A stretch of DNA of 64,000 nt from NCBI RefSeq assembly GCF_019063845.1, contig NZ_CP077683.1, positions 682,001 through 746,000 of the forward strand, given 5' to 3'. Made by a program: the position numbers and the translations under genes. The notes beneath the pieces are model-generated. The model did no database searches, was not told the DNA's origin, and saw only the letters and a list, made by a program, of their open reading frames with translations. This DNA is from Geomonas subterranea (GTDB lineage: Bacteria > Desulfobacterota > Desulfuromonadia > Geobacterales > Geobacteraceae). This document shows, piece after piece, positions 38,105 through 47,438 of this stretch (position 1 is the stretch's first letter; the number at the start of each line of letters is the position of its first letter).

Positions 38105-38765
38105 GTTTCTCCCCCGGTTTTCTGGCACAGACAAGATAGTCGGCGACCAGGATACTGCTGTTCATCCGGTAGCGTCTGGAGCCGTCGCCGTACTCTGACC
38201 CGAGCGCTCCCTTCGGCAGGAGGTATAAGAGCTTGCTGGCTAAAAACGAGAGAGCTCGGGCCAGTGCAAGTGCACCCGTGGTTTGCAGGAATAGGCGGTG
38301 GAACATGTAACCGAGCGTCTCCAGAGTGTTCATGTCCTCCACGAACTCCTCGATCTCGAACTCCGTAAGAAGCCTCTTCACGCCGAACTCAGTGAAGCGC
38401 CAGTAGTCGTGAGGGGCGTCGTGGATTGGGAAGACGAAAGGGACGCTCAGAATCAGGCGGCCGTCTACCCTGAGCACGCGTCGTATCTCTGCCAGCACCC
38501 GCGCGGGCTCCAGGCAGTGTTCGAGGACTGAGGTGCACAGCACGAGGTCGTAGCTTGCGTCAGGGATCATGTGCATGTCGTGCGCGTCCCCTATGATGTC
38601 GGCACCGCGGTCGGGGGAGATATCCAGCGACTTTATGGTTGGAAACCAGCGACGGTAGGGGCTGTTGGCCCCGCCGACGTCGAGGACCGGCCCGTTGAAA
38701 GCGTACTTCTCGATAAACCGGTTGAACCTGACGCGGGTCAATTTTCTCTTCATCCCGAGCTTCAT
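38094..38765 (-). CDS. Class I SAM-dependent methyltransferase
   Basis: This methyltransferase has 223 residues. PVLDVGGANSPYRRWFP near residue 25 is the SAM-binding motif. IIGDAHDMHMIPDASYDLVL near 55 and SVLEHCLEPARVLAEIRRVL near 75 follow, as in UbiE/COQ5-like enzymes. HDYWRFTEFGVKRLL near 120 is shared with the gene at 33776-34459. The ATG at 38765 overlaps the previous stop (ATGA). It may methylate a sugar of the repeat unit (inference). Confidence 0.84.
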   Translation of the reverse strand: MKLGMKRKLTRVRFNRFIEKYAFNGPVLDVGGANSPYRRWFPTIKSLDISPDRGADIIGDAHDMHMIPDASYDLVLCTSVLEHCLEPARVLAEIRRVLRVDGRLILSVPFVFPIHDAPHDYWRFTEFGVKRLLTEFEIEEFVEDMNTLETLGYMFHRLFLQTTGALALARALSFLASKLLYLLPKGALGSEYGDGSRRYRMNSSILVADYLVCARKPGEKRAG

Positions 38766-39868
38766 ATGGCACCCGTGCTTGTTGTGATGGTGGTGCCCCT
38801 GCTGTCCTTCTCCGACATCAGTAAGGCCAGCCGCTTCGCGAGGCGGGGGAGGGAGTGGCCGGCGGTGACCGTTTCCCTTAAACGAACCCCGATGTCTTCT
38901 CGTTCCCCGGCGGAAAGCGAGACTAGGTGCTCCAGTCTTTGGGCAAGAGCGCGTGGGTCCCCCTTGGGTACGATCCAATCCCGGGCCAGGTCCAAAGGGA
39001 GCACTTCTTTGAAGGCTGCGTTGCTGGTGACGATGGGGAGGCCGGAGCTCATGGCCTCCAAGACCGTCTTGTCGACGCTATCGGTGTCGCTCGAGTTGAC
39101 GAACAAATCGGCCTTGGCGTAGACACCCGGTGCTTCGGCGAAGGGGACGCCGGCCTGAAACTCCACCTGCCGAGAGAGTCCGCGCTCCCGGACCAGTCGG
39201 TTAAGGCCCATGAGGTAGTCTTGGTCCTCGGTTCTCAGCGTGTCCCCCACGAAGCGGAGCCGCACTTTTTCCCGCAAGCCATGAGGTAGGAGCGCAAGCG
39301 CCTCGATCGCCACCTCGAGCCGTTTGACCGGCGCGATGCGCCCCAAGGTGAGGGCTAGCAGAACATCCTTCTCGGGCCGCGGGGAGGGGGCGAAGCGGTC
39401 GGTGTCGATGCCCTGTCCCACCACGACGAGCTTGTCGGTCTCGATCCGGAAACCGCTGCGCGAAGAGGTCACTACCCGGTCCACCAGGTGGACCGCAACC
39501 CTCAAAAACGGCGGGACGTGTCCGTGCGCGTACCAAAGCGTGATAGGGACCCGCTTCAGCTGCAAAAGTGGCCACCCCATGACGGCAAAAAGGGGCATCA
39601 TGTGCGCGAAGCAGGCATGGTAACGCCGGGTGCTCAAAACGCGCCCCAAAAGGGCATAGAATTTCGCAGCGCGCCGGGCCTCGCTCCATCCCTTTTCCTT
39701 GCCGACGCTCATAACTTCGACGTTTCCAGCGACGGAGACCCTTCCCACGGCCATGGTGATCACTGTCACCTTGCTGAAGTGGCGCGCTAGGGCGTTGATC
39801 CAGTCAGTGGTGAAGCCGAGCACGGTGTCATCTGCGTCTGTCTTCAGGTTGAAGATAAGGAGATTCAT
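38762..39868 (-). CDS. Family 4 glycosyltransferase
   Basis: This GT-B transferase has 368 residues. LLIFNLKTDADDTVLGFTTD at the start, PITLWYAHGHVPPFLRVAV near 105 and VTSSRSGFRIETDKLVVVGQ near 130 form the acceptor domain. LTLGRIAPVKRLEVAIEAL near 175 and FVNSSDTDSVDKTVLEAMSS near 260 form the donor site. ATG 39868 overlaps the previous stop. The annealed start/stop pairs through this operon suggest strict translational coupling. Confidence 0.86.
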   Translation of the reverse strand: MNLLIFNLKTDADDTVLGFTTDWINALARHFSKVTVITMAVGRVSVAGNVEVMSVGKEKGWSEARRAAKFYALLGRVLSTRRYHACFAHMMPLFAVMGWPLLQLKRVPITLWYAHGHVPPFLRVAVHLVDRVVTSSRSGFRIETDKLVVVGQGIDTDRFAPSPRPEKDVLLALTLGRIAPVKRLEVAIEALALLPHGLREKVRLRFVGDTLRTEDQDYLMGLNRLVRERGLSRQVEFQAGVPFAEAPGVYAKADLFVNSSDTDSVDKTVLEAMSSGLPIVTSNAAFKEVLPLDLARDWIVPKGDPRALAQRLEHLVSLSAGEREDIGVRLRETVTAGHSLPRLAKRLALLMSEKDSRGTTITTSTGAI

Positions 39869-41037
39869 GGCCCGCACCAAAGTCGCGTAAGGTCATCTGC
39901 AAGCTTCTGTCGCCCGTAGGGCTCTTCCACCCGTCCAAGGGCTTTCGCCGCCATGCTTTTACGGCCCGGTTCGTCCAGCAGCAGGTTGATGACCGCGGCG
40001 GCTGTGGCGTCTGCGTCCCCCGGAGGGGTTAGGCGACCCGTCTCACCGTCCACGAGGATCCCGGCTGGCCCTGCACAGGCCGTTGCCACCACCGGCACGC
40101 TGGCCAACTGGGCCTCCAGCACCACCCTGCCGAAACTTTCATGGCTGGAAGTGAGCAGGAAAAGGTCGGCGGCGCCGTAGACCTCGGGGAGGTCGCGGTA
40201 GGGTATGTTTCCCAAAAAAAGACAGGCATCCGTCAGCCCCATCCGCTGAGCCTGGGTCCGCACCTCCTGCGACAGCGGCCCGTCTCCCGCCAGGACAAAA
40301 AAGGTTTCTGGTATCACGTCCAGGACGCGCCGCGCCACCTTGAGCCAGAGGGGGAGATTTTTCGCCTGGCAGAAACGTCCAACAAAGAGGACGCAGAAAC
40401 GTCCCTCAAGTCGGGGGGAAAGCTTTTCCCGGCATGCCTTCGCAGCAAGAGAGGTGACACGAAAACTGACGCCGACCGGGATCACATCGATATGCTGTGG
40501 AGACAGGCCGAGGTGTTCTACGAGATCGTTCTTCATTCCCGGCGAGACCACCCGGACCCGGTCAGCCTTTTTAAGCACGTGGCAAGCGAGCATCCGGCGC
40601 AATGGGTTCCAGGGGCTCTCCTTCAGCCATTCGGGTGAAAAGAGGTCGAAGTGGATCTGGGGGACGAAGCGCGCGCTGAAGCTCGAGGCGATGAAAAGTC
40701 CCAGGAGGCCCTCCTCGTACGGCCCCTGCGTCGTTATGATATCGGGGCACCAGCCGTCACGGGTCGCCTGGCGCACTGCCTTCATCGTATTCGGCAGGTA
40801 AAAGGCCCGGTGCCATGACCCGGTCCCGTAAATGTTGAGCCCTGGTACCGGAGCGGCGAAAACGGGATGAGGGCTGGTGGAAAAGGTGACTATGCGGATC
40901 TCGCTCCCCGGTGCCCTTTTGCGCAGGCGCTCCAGGTAGTAAAGATGGCGCTGCAGGGCGTCGCCCCCTCCCGCTCCTGATAGAAAAGACGGGTCCTTGG
41001 AAAGCATCAGGATCTTTACCGAGGGGAGCGGAGTCAT
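39865..41037 (-). CDS. Family 4 glycosyltransferase
   Basis: This GT-B transferase has 390 residues. ILMLSKDPSFLSGAGGGDAL near residue 10 is the acceptor-domain start. CVLFVGRFCQAKNLPLWLKV near 220 and TSSHESFGRVVLEAQLASVP near 300 (E-x7-E) form the donor site. QIHFDLFSPEWLKESPWNPL near 145 is a typical GT4 middle segment. Start and stop both overlap neighbours by 4 bases. Sugar specificity is unknown. Confidence 0.87.
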   Translation of the reverse strand: MTPLPSVKILMLSKDPSFLSGAGGGDALQRHLYYLERLRKRAPGSEIRIVTFSTSPHPVFAAPVPGLNIYGTGSWHRAFYLPNTMKAVRQATRDGWCPDIITTQGPYEEGLLGLFIASSFSARFVPQIHFDLFSPEWLKESPWNPLRRMLACHVLKKADRVRVVSPGMKNDLVEHLGLSPQHIDVIPVGVSFRVTSLAAKACREKLSPRLEGRFCVLFVGRFCQAKNLPLWLKVARRVLDVIPETFFVLAGDGPLSQEVRTQAQRMGLTDACLFLGNIPYRDLPEVYGAADLFLLTSSHESFGRVVLEAQLASVPVVATACAGPAGILVDGETGRLTPPGDADATAAAVINLLLDEPGRKSMAAKALGRVEEPYGRQKLADDLTRLWCGP

Positions 41038-42176
41038 ACTCCTCCCCGCTGGGCAAGCTCAGCCAAGGTTATCTCGAAGGAGGAGAAGCAGGTCTCCTCG
41101 GTAAAGCGCGCAGCAAGGGATGTGGCAGCCGTTTCGGCTAAGCGGCGCCTGGTTTCTTCAGAGGAGATGAGCAGTTTAAGTGCATCGAGGAGCGCGCGGT
41201 CGTCGCCCGGCGGAACGAGCAGCCCCGTCTCCTGGTCCACAACCGCCTCGCCCGTCCCGCCGACATCGGTTGCCACCACCGGCACCCGCGCGGCCATCGC
41301 CTCCAGTACCACGTGAGGCAACCCCTCGTAACTCGAATTGAGAACGAAGATGTCGCTGGAACAAAGAAGCGCCCGGACCCGCGGTTTTTGAAGCTGCCCC
41401 AGAAAAAGCACCCGTTTCGACACGTTTCGTTGCCGCGAGAGCCGCTCCAGAAACTCCCGCTGCGGCCCGCTGCCTGCGACAATCAGCCGGACCCCGGGGA
41501 GTTCCGCCATGAGGGCGATGAGGCGGTCCACCCCTTTCCAGGGGACCAGCCGGCAGACAGTGGTGATGGTCATTCCGTCGTGGGGGGGGAAGGGGAGTTC
41601 GTCCCGATCGCCCGCCGCAGGGGTCGAGTTGTAGATCACGGAACTCTTCCCGGCGTCGATGCCCCAACCGGCCACGAGTCGCGCCAGATAAAGGCTTGGC
41701 GTAACCACCCTGGCCGCCAACATGAGCGGTAGCGTCCTTAAAAGGCACAAAAGGCGGCAGTTGACGGATTTTGTTCCTCGCTGGAATTCCTCGATGGTCC
41801 CGCTGTACCAGCCCCGCACGCGGGAGACCTCCCAGGCGTAATCACCGACTACCTTTTGCAGCGTGGGGCGGCGCAGAAACAGCGCTGCGGCTTGTGCCTC
41901 GAGAGCAAGACCGTTCACGAAGACCACGTCCGCGCCTTTTCCTGCCGTTAGAAGCCTGCGCGTTGTGAAAAAAAAACGGGCGACACGGGAGCCCTTGCGC
42001 AGCACGCGGTGCACCCTGAAGGGATAGGCGGAGTCATCGCAATTCGCAGTGTCGCTCCAGCAGACAACCTCGACCGCGTGCCCTCGATGCGAGAGCCAGA
42101 TGGCGATGCGGGCGACGAAGTCGGCCGGCCCACCAATGTCAGGCGGGAAGATGCCTGCCGAGATGAGGATGTTCAT
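41034..42176 (-). CDS. Family 4 glycosyltransferase, first gene of the reverse operon
   Basis: This GT-B transferase has 380 residues. ILISAGIFPPDIGGPADFVA at the start is the classical GT4 motif. TTVCRLVPWKGVDRLIALMA near 205 and NSSYEGLPHVVLEAMAARVP near 285 (E-x7-E) form the donor site. I chose the ATG at 42176, which follows CGAGG by 5-6 bases; a start 48 bases upstream lacks support. It heads an operon of eleven genes running to 28750. A TATAAA-like hexamer on this strand at 42254-42249 could be its -10, with a poor -35. Confidence 0.86.
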   Translation of the reverse strand: MNILISAGIFPPDIGGPADFVARIAIWLSHRGHAVEVVCWSDTANCDDSAYPFRVHRVLRKGSRVARFFFTTRRLLTAGKGADVVFVNGLALEAQAAALFLRRPTLQKVVGDYAWEVSRVRGWYSGTIEEFQRGTKSVNCRLLCLLRTLPLMLAARVVTPSLYLARLVAGWGIDAGKSSVIYNSTPAAGDRDELPFPPHDGMTITTVCRLVPWKGVDRLIALMAELPGVRLIVAGSGPQREFLERLSRQRNVSKRVLFLGQLQKPRVRALLCSSDIFVLNSSYEGLPHVVLEAMAARVPVVATDVGGTGEAVVDQETGLLVPPGDDRALLDALKLLISSEETRRRLAETAATSLAARFTEETCFSSFEITLAELAQRGGV

Positions 42177-42514
42177 TTTTCCTCGTGGATCTTCTTTAGA
42201 GAGAGTCTCAGAAGGTGTGCCCATTGCTTGAACCTACAAACGGTACTTTTTATATCCTGAAATGCTCCTCAGATAAAGGAAAAATTTAATGTTTGTTGGC
42301 ACAGGTTCAGCAGATGTCACAATGTCCTGCCTCCGGCCTCGTAGAGACCGAAAAAGAACCAGCTGTCGGGTCCTGACAGTAAAAGAATCCCTTCTTCTGG
42401 TAAAGGGCTTGAAAAAATTCCCCATGTTCAGTAAAGTCTTCATTGCTTTAGAGTACACAAATGTAACTTCACTAAACATGCCCCGCTTACAACCGGCGGC
42501 AAAGGTGCGCCCTT
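42177..42514. other. Divergent intergenic region between two polysaccharide operons
   Basis: This 338-base gap must hold the promoters for the reverse glycosyltransferase operon and for the forward sugar transferase-gmd-fcl genes. It is A/T-richer than its surroundings. A TATAAA-like hexamer reads leftward at 42254-42249, and CTGTC/GACAG arms flank 42362-42378. I see no gene and no JUMPstart/ops element. Confidence 0.5.
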
Positions 42515-43075
42515 GTGAAAAGATTCTTCGACACGCTATTTTCCTGTCTTCTGCTGGCCTGTCTGAGCGTTCCTATGCTTTTTTTAGCACTGGTGATAAA
42601 GCTCACTTCCCCGGGGCCAGTACTCTACTGGTCCGACCGCGTGGGGAGAAACAACACTCTTTTCCGCATGCCGAAGTTCCGCTCTATGCGTATCGACACT
42701 CCCGCAGTGGCAACGCACCTCCTTGCGGATCCAGACCGGTTTTTGACCCCGGTGGGGAAGTTCTTGCGCAGGACCAGTTTAGACGAGCTCCCACAGCTTT
42801 TGAGTATCCTCAAAGGCGACATGAGCTTTGTGGGGCCCCGGCCCGCGCTCTTCAACCAAGACGACCTGATCGAACTCCGCACCCAAAAGGGCGTACATGA
42901 GATACTCCCCGGGCTCACCGGCTGGGCTCAAATTAACGGGCGAGATGAACTCCCCATTCCGGCCAAGGTGGAATTAGACGAGCATTACCTGAAGGAAAGA
43001 TCGCTGCTTTTCGACCTGCGCATAATTCTTCTGACCTTCCTAAAGGTCCTAAGGAAAGAAGGAATTACACACTAA
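42515..43075 (+). CDS. Initiating sugar-1-phosphate transferase (bacterial sugar transferase family)
   Basis: This small PglC/WcaJ-C-type phosphoglycosyl transferase has 186 residues. A single N-terminal hydrophobic re-entrant helix ([20 protein letters not shown]) leads to the catalytic core: [16 protein letters not shown] near 33, [10 protein letters not shown] near 52, [20 protein letters not shown] near 83, FVGPRP near 104 and [12 protein letters not shown] near 132. The Asp-Glu pair in LDELPQ is catalytic in the family. It transfers a sugar phosphate to undecaprenyl phosphate. The GTG at 42515 has only a weak Shine-Dalgarno sequence. It is a second initiating enzyme beside the WecA-like protein. 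Confidence 0.9.
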   Translation: MKRFFDTLFSCLLLACLSVPMLFLALVIKLTSPGPVLYWSDRVGRNNTLFRMPKFRSMRIDTPAVATHLLADPDRFLTPVGKFLRRTSLDELPQLLSILKGDMSFVGPRPALFNQDDLIELRTQKGVHEILPGLTGWAQINGRDELPIPAKVELDEHYLKERSLLFDLRIILLTFLKVLRKEGITH

Positions 43076-43130
43076 CGATCGGTTTCATTGGGACCGGGTC
43101 AGACAAAATACCAACAGCTGGAGGACAGAA

Positions 43131-44180
43131 TTGAAAAAAGCCCTCATCACAGGAATTACCGGGCAGGATGGCTCCTACCTCGCCGAATTGCTCCTTGAAA
43201 AGGGGTATGAGGTACACGGCGTGATCCGCCGCTCCTCCTCCTTCAATACCGGGCGCATCGACCATATCTACCGCGATCCGCACGACCCGCAGACGCGGCT
43301 GTTCCTGCACTACGGTGACCTGAACGACGCGAGCTCAATCAACAGGCTATTGCGCGACATCCGCCCGGACGAGATCTACAACCTGGGCGCCCAGAGCCAC
43401 GTCAGGGTCTCCTTCGACGTCCCGGAGTACACGGGCGAGGTGGACGCCCTCGGAGCGGTGAGGATCCTGGAGGGGATCAGGGAGGCCGGTCTCGGTACCC
43501 GCTTCTACCAGGCTTCTTCCTCAGAGCTTTACGGAAAAGTGGTGGAGACCCCGCAGAAGGAGACCACCCCCTTTTACCCGCGCTCCCCGTACGCCTGCGC
43601 CAAGGCGTACGCCTTCTACATCACCATGAATTATCGCGAGAGCTACGACATCTTCGCCTGCAACGGAATACTCTTCAACCACGAGTCGCCGCGGCGGGGC
43701 GAAACCTTCGTGACCAGAAAGATCACCCGTGCCGCTGCACGGATCAAGCTGGGGCTCCAGGACTGCCTGTACCTGGGTAACATCGATGCGAAAAGGGATT
43801 GGGGCTTCGCCGGCGACTACGTGGAAGCGATGTGGCTCATGCTGCAGCAGGACCAGCCTGACGATTACGTGGTCGCTACCGGCGAAACGTACATGGTGCG
43901 AACTTTTGCTGAACTGGTATTCTCTCGTCTGGGCATGCCGCTTGAGTGGAAAGGGGAGGGCGTAGAGGAGGTCGGGATTGACTCGGCCACGGGGAGGACG
44001 GTGATACGGATCGACCCGCGCTATTTCCGCCCGGCCGAGGTGGACCTCCTTTTGGGTGACGCCACCAAGGCGAAGGAGAAGCTCGGCTGGCAGCTCAGAA
44101 CCAGCTTTGAAGCATTGGTGCAAATGATGACAGACGCCGATCTGAAACTTGCCGAACGGGAGAGGAGAGCCAATGGATAA
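43131..44180 (+). CDS. gmd: GDP-mannose 4,6-dehydratase
   Basis: Gmd converts GDP-mannose to GDP-4-keto-6-deoxymannose. At 349 residues it has the usual length. Motifs are [20 protein letters not shown] (NADP) at the start, [18 protein letters not shown] near 35, [12 protein letters not shown] near 126, [20 protein letters not shown] near 150 with the catalytic Tyr and Lys, and [16 protein letters not shown] near 184. It starts at TTG 43131 behind GGAGG. It overlaps fcl by 8 bases. No mannose-1-phosphate guanylyltransferase is in the window, so GDP-mannose must come from elsewhere. Confidence 0.96.
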   Translation: MKKALITGITGQDGSYLAELLLEKGYEVHGVIRRSSSFNTGRIDHIYRDPHDPQTRLFLHYGDLNDASSINRLLRDIRPDEIYNLGAQSHVRVSFDVPEYTGEVDALGAVRILEGIREAGLGTRFYQASSSELYGKVVETPQKETTPFYPRSPYACAKAYAFYITMNYRESYDIFACNGILFNHESPRRGETFVTRKITRAAARIKLGLQDCLYLGNIDAKRDWGFAGDYVEAMWLMLQQDQPDDYVVATGETYMVRTFAELVFSRLGMPLEWKGEGVEEVGIDSATGRTVIRIDPRYFRPAEVDLLLGDATKAKEKLGWQLRTSFEALVQMMTDADLKLAERERRANG

Positions 44181-45141
44181 AAACGCGAAGATATTCCTGG
44201 CCGGGTCTAAGGGCTTGGTCGGTAGCGCGCTGCACCGCTGCTTGACCGCGTCGGGCTACACCAACCTCGTCACGCCGGAAATAGACGAACTCGATCTCAC
44301 CAACCAGGAGGCGGTAGCCCGATTTTTCGCCGCCGAAAAACCGGAATACGTGATGCTTGCCGCCGCCAAGGTTGGGGGAATCCACGCCAACAACACCTAT
44401 CCCGCCGAATTCATCTATCTGAACCTCGCCATCCAGAACAACGTGATCCATAACGCCTACCTCACCGGGGTCAAGCGGCTTCTGTTCCTCGGTTCCTCCT
44501 GCATCTATCCGAAGCTCGCGCCGCAACCAATGAAGGAAGAACACCTGCTAACGGGCACCCTGGAGGCGACCAACGAGCCATACGCGATAGCCAAGATCGC
44601 CGGTATCAAGATGTGCGAGTCCTACAACCGTCAGTACGGCACCAAGTTCATCGCCGTAATGCCCACCAACCTCTACGGCCCCGGCGACAATTTTCATCCG
44701 GAAAACAGCCACGTTCTCCCCGCGCTGATCCGGCGCTTCCACGAAGCAAAGATTGCGGGAGCGCCCGAGGTCGTGGTTTGGGGGAGCGGAGCGCCCAAGC
44801 GTGAACTCCTCTACGTGGAGGATATGGCTGCGGGATGCCTGCACCTGATGGAGCTTCCTGATGAGACAATGTCGCGCGAGTTGTTAAGCTACCCCACCCC
44901 CTGTTTCGTAAACCTCGGTACCGGCGAAGATGTCACAATTCGGGAGCTTGCCCATACTGTTGCGCAGGTCGTGGGTTTTCAGGGGAGCCTTTCCTTCGAC
45001 GCTACCAAGCCCGATGGGACTCCGCGCAAGTTGCAAGACGTGTCCCGCATCCAGGCGCTGGGGTGGCGCCACACGGTCGGGCTTGAAGAGGGTATCACCC
45101 GCACCTACAAGTGGTACCAGGAGAACTATCGGCACGGGTAA
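44173..45141 (+). CDS. fcl: GDP-L-fucose synthase
   Basis: Fcl epimerises and reduces GDP-4-keto-6-deoxymannose to GDP-L-fucose. The 322-residue protein has [16 protein letters not shown] near 9, [20 protein letters not shown] near 65, [19 protein letters not shown] near 105 and [20 protein letters not shown] near 135 with the catalytic Tyr and Lys. I chose ATG 44173, preceded by AGGAGAG, inside the last bases of gmd. With gmd it forms a complete GDP-fucose module. A strong terminator follows. Confidence 0.96.
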   Translation: MDKNAKIFLAGSKGLVGSALHRCLTASGYTNLVTPEIDELDLTNQEAVARFFAAEKPEYVMLAAAKVGGIHANNTYPAEFIYLNLAIQNNVIHNAYLTGVKRLLFLGSSCIYPKLAPQPMKEEHLLTGTLEATNEPYAIAKIAGIKMCESYNRQYGTKFIAVMPTNLYGPGDNFHPENSHVLPALIRRFHEAKIAGAPEVVVWGSGAPKRELLYVEDMAAGCLHLMELPDETMSRELLSYPTPCFVNLGTGEDVTIRELAHTVAQVVGFQGSLSFDATKPDGTPRKLQDVSRIQALGWRHTVGLEEGITRTYKWYQENYRHG

Positions 45142-45163
45142 CGGCACAAAACAATGTGGCACT

Positions 45164-45197
45164 GACAGGGGGCATCTTTGATGTCCCCTGTCTTTCT
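45164..45197 (+). terminator. Strong Rho-independent terminator after fcl
   Basis: A 13-bp stem with a TTT loop (arms 45164-45176 and 45180-45192, one G-T wobble) has GACAGGGG pairing with CCCCTGTC. T-rich sequence follows. It closes the sugar transferase-gmd-fcl unit. Confidence 0.88.
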
Positions 45198-45311
45198 AGG
45201 TTGTGCTTACTGCTCCGAAGCGCGCTACACCGACACTCTTTGCACTGTCTGATCTAGATGCGGTTCACGCTGTGAGAGTTTCTCTTCCAATAACCTGATA
45301 TGACATTGACG

Positions 45312-45340
45312 TTTGCTTTTTTTAAACCAAGTGATATAGT
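45312..45340 (+). promoter_or_regulatory. Extended -10 promoter for the WbpM-like gene
   Basis: TGATATAGT at 45332-45340 fits an extended -10 (TG, one base, TATAGT). The -35 position holds TTTGCT at 45312-45317 with 17-base spacing, a weak match. The start would lie near 45347, about 60 bases before the ATG at 45407. Confidence 0.5.
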
Positions 45341-45348
45341 CACTCTCT

Positions 45349-45366
45349 GTTTACCTTAATGTAAAC
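45349..45366. promoter_or_regulatory. Operator-like inverted repeat at the predicted transcription start
   Basis: GTTTAC at 45349-45354 and GTAAAC at 45361-45366 form a perfect 6-bp inverted repeat with a 6-base spacer. It lies directly on or just after the predicted start site, where a bound repressor would block transcription. Confidence 0.4.
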
Positions 45367-45406
45367 TCCTTAGCTTCATACTGATCTTTTTTGCTGTGGG
45401 GGGGAC

Positions 45407-47353
45407 ATGTTCCGCGCTAGAAGAATCCTGGTGTTTTTCCTCGATGTCGTGCTTATCGCCGGTGCTTTTGCTCTCTCTTTCCTGCTTCGTTTCGATTTCC
45501 AGATACCCCCGGAACAGCTCACTAACCTATTGCAAGGACTGGTAATAATCCTTGCCGCCAAACCGATCATGTTTACAGCCTCCGGCATGTATCGCAGCAT
45601 TTGGCGCTATGCGTCCCTGCAGGACGGCTACGAAATTTTTAAGGTGGTCACGCTCTCCTCCCTGGTCTCGGCTCTTGCACTTGTTTTCATGAAAGGTCCT
45701 TTCGGACTACCACGATCCATCTACTTTCTGGATTGGTTCCTTCTCTTTTCCATGGTCGCCACCAGTCGTCTGATCTGGCGCATCTATCGTGAGACGAAGT
45801 TGATGCCGGCGTTGCGGAAAGGGAGGAAAACCCTCATCATCGGAGCCGGCGAGGCCGGTAACCTCCTGCTCAAGGAGATCCGCAAGCAGGCCGATGCGAC
45901 CTACAACGTCATCGGCTTCGTGGACGACGACCCGGAGAAAACAGGCATGCGCCTTTCCGGCGTTCGGGTCCTTGGAGGCACCGCCCGACTTTGCGCCCTG
46001 GTGCGCAAGCACAGCATAGAAGAGGTCATCTTCGCCATCCCCTCGGGGGGGCCGGAGCTGATGCGGCGCGTTATCAGCAACTGTGAACGGGCCAAGGCGC
46101 GCTTCAAGACGCTGCCGGGAATCACGGACATCATCGACGGCAAGTTTTCCATGAGCCAGATCAAGGACGTGGAGATCGAGGATCTTCTGGGGCGCGATCC
46201 GGTGGTGCTGGACCAGACGGCGATCCGCAACTACCTCACGGATAAGAGGGTGCTCGTGACCGGTGCAGCAGGGAGCATCGGCAGCGAGATCTGCCGCCAG
46301 GTGGCGCTTTTCAAGCCGGCAAAGCTGGTGCTGTTCGACCACGCCGAAACCCCGCTTTTCTTCATCGAAAAGGAGCTCTCCGCAGCCTTTCCGGATCTGC
46401 GCATCATCCCCATGGTGGGGGACGTGAAGAACCAGGACAGGGTTGAGACCGTGTTCGACGAGTTCGGCCCTGAGGTCGTGTTCCATGCGGCCGCTTACAA
46501 GCACGTGGCCATGATGGAGTACAACCCGGCCGAGGCGGTGCTGAACAACGTCCTGGGCTCCAAGATCGTCGCTGATGCGGCGCACAAGTTCAAGGTGCGC
46601 AATTTCGTCATGGTCTCCACCGACAAGGCGGTCAACCCGACCAACGTCATGGGGGCCACCAAGCGGAGCGCCGAAATCTACGTGCAGGCACTGGCGGCGA
46701 AGAGCCAGACCAAGTTCACCACGGTCCGCTTCGGTAACGTCCTGGGTAGTAACGGCAGTGTCATCCCTCTGTTCAAGGAGCAGATCCGCAAGGGGGGACC
46801 GGTGACCGTGACCGACAAGGATGTGGTGCGCTACTTCATGACCATCCCGGAAGCGTCTCAGCTGGTGATGCAGGCGGGGTGCATTGGCCACGGGGGGGAG
46901 ATATTCGTTCTCGACATGGGTGAGCCGGTCCGGATTCTTTCGCTCGCGGAGGAGCTGATCCGGCTTTCCGGGTTCATACCCCACAAGGAGATCGAGATCC
47001 AGTTCACGGGTCTGAAGCCCGGCGAGAAGCTCTTCGAGGAGCTTCTGATCGACGGGGAGGGTATAAAACCCACCAGCCACAAGAAGATCAGGGTCATGGC
47101 CCCTGTGGAGACGGATCTGAAGAAGGTCACGGCGGACCTCGAGCAGCTCTTCGATCACTCCAAGGCTCATGATCTGGGCGCGGTGCTGGACTCGCTTCGG
47201 AGCATCGTGCCCGAGTTCGTGCCGCGCTATCAGTTCGACGTGGCTCCGCCGTTTGCCTTCCAGCGGGTCAGGCCAGACCTCTTCCCGCCCCAAAAGCTCA
47301 CCTTCATCCGAAACCTCCGCGTCGCCGGCGCCAGCGAGGGTACAGCGGCATAA
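45407..47353 (+). CDS. Membrane-bound nucleotide-sugar 4,6-dehydratase (WbpM/PglF family)
   Basis: This inner-membrane enzyme probably converts UDP-GlcNAc to UDP-4-keto-6-deoxy-GlcNAc. The 648-residue protein has four N-terminal hydrophobic helices (residues 5 to about 120), a CoA-binding-like domain (TLIIGAGEAGNLLLKEI near 144) and an SDR domain from about 282. LVTGAAGSIGSEICRQV, FHAAAYKHVAMMEYNPAEAV and VSTDKAVNPTNVMGATKRSA are typical of the WbpM/PglF group, where Met or Thr replaces the usual SDR active-site residues. It probably feeds the WbpV-like reductase at 27696-28706 (inference). Confidence 0.92.
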   Translation: MFRARRILVFFLDVVLIAGAFALSFLLRFDFQIPPEQLTNLLQGLVIILAAKPIMFTASGMYRSIWRYASLQDGYEIFKVVTLSSLVSALALVFMKGPFGLPRSIYFLDWFLLFSMVATSRLIWRIYRETKLMPALRKGRKTLIIGAGEAGNLLLKEIRKQADATYNVIGFVDDDPEKTGMRLSGVRVLGGTARLCALVRKHSIEEVIFAIPSGGPELMRRVISNCERAKARFKTLPGITDIIDGKFSMSQIKDVEIEDLLGRDPVVLDQTAIRNYLTDKRVLVTGAAGSIGSEICRQVALFKPAKLVLFDHAETPLFFIEKELSAAFPDLRIIPMVGDVKNQDRVETVFDEFGPEVVFHAAAYKHVAMMEYNPAEAVLNNVLGSKIVADAAHKFKVRNFVMVSTDKAVNPTNVMGATKRSAEIYVQALAAKSQTKFTTVRFGNVLGSNGSVIPLFKEQIRKGGPVTVTDKDVVRYFMTIPEASQLVMQAGCIGHGGEIFVLDMGEPVRILSLAEELIRLSGFIPHKEIEIQFTGLKPGEKLFEELLIDGEGIKPTSHKKIRVMAPVETDLKKVTADLEQLFDHSKAHDLGAVLDSLRSIVPEFVPRYQFDVAPPFAFQRVRPDLFPPQKLTFIRNLRVAGASEGTAA

Positions 47354-47362
47354 ACCACTTGC

Positions 47363-47427
47363 TCACGCAAAGCCGCAAAGACGCAAAGAAAGGCTGCAAG
47401 ACAATCCTGGAGACGTCTTCGCGTGAG
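47363..47427. repeat. CGCAAAG-type arm b, copy 4, before the GxxExxY gene
   Basis: Arm b at 47363-47389 (starts TCACGCAAAG, ends ACGCAAAG). A partial inverse (gtcttcgcgtgagg) follows at 47414-47427, just before the next ATG. No GGGATAA-type arm is present in this copy. Confidence 0.75.
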
Positions 47428-47438
47428 GAGGTGTTCCA

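Noticed and set aside
42177..42514. JUMPstart/ops element upstream of the sugar transferase
   Set aside because: The region has a GGCGGC word near the GTG but no GGCGGTAG core, so it does not support an RfaH-type element.
45707..47293. 528-residue reading frame on the minus strand
   Set aside because: It is the antisense shadow of the WbpM-like gene. Its composition is His/Arg/Val-rich without domains, and the plus-strand gene has all family motifs.
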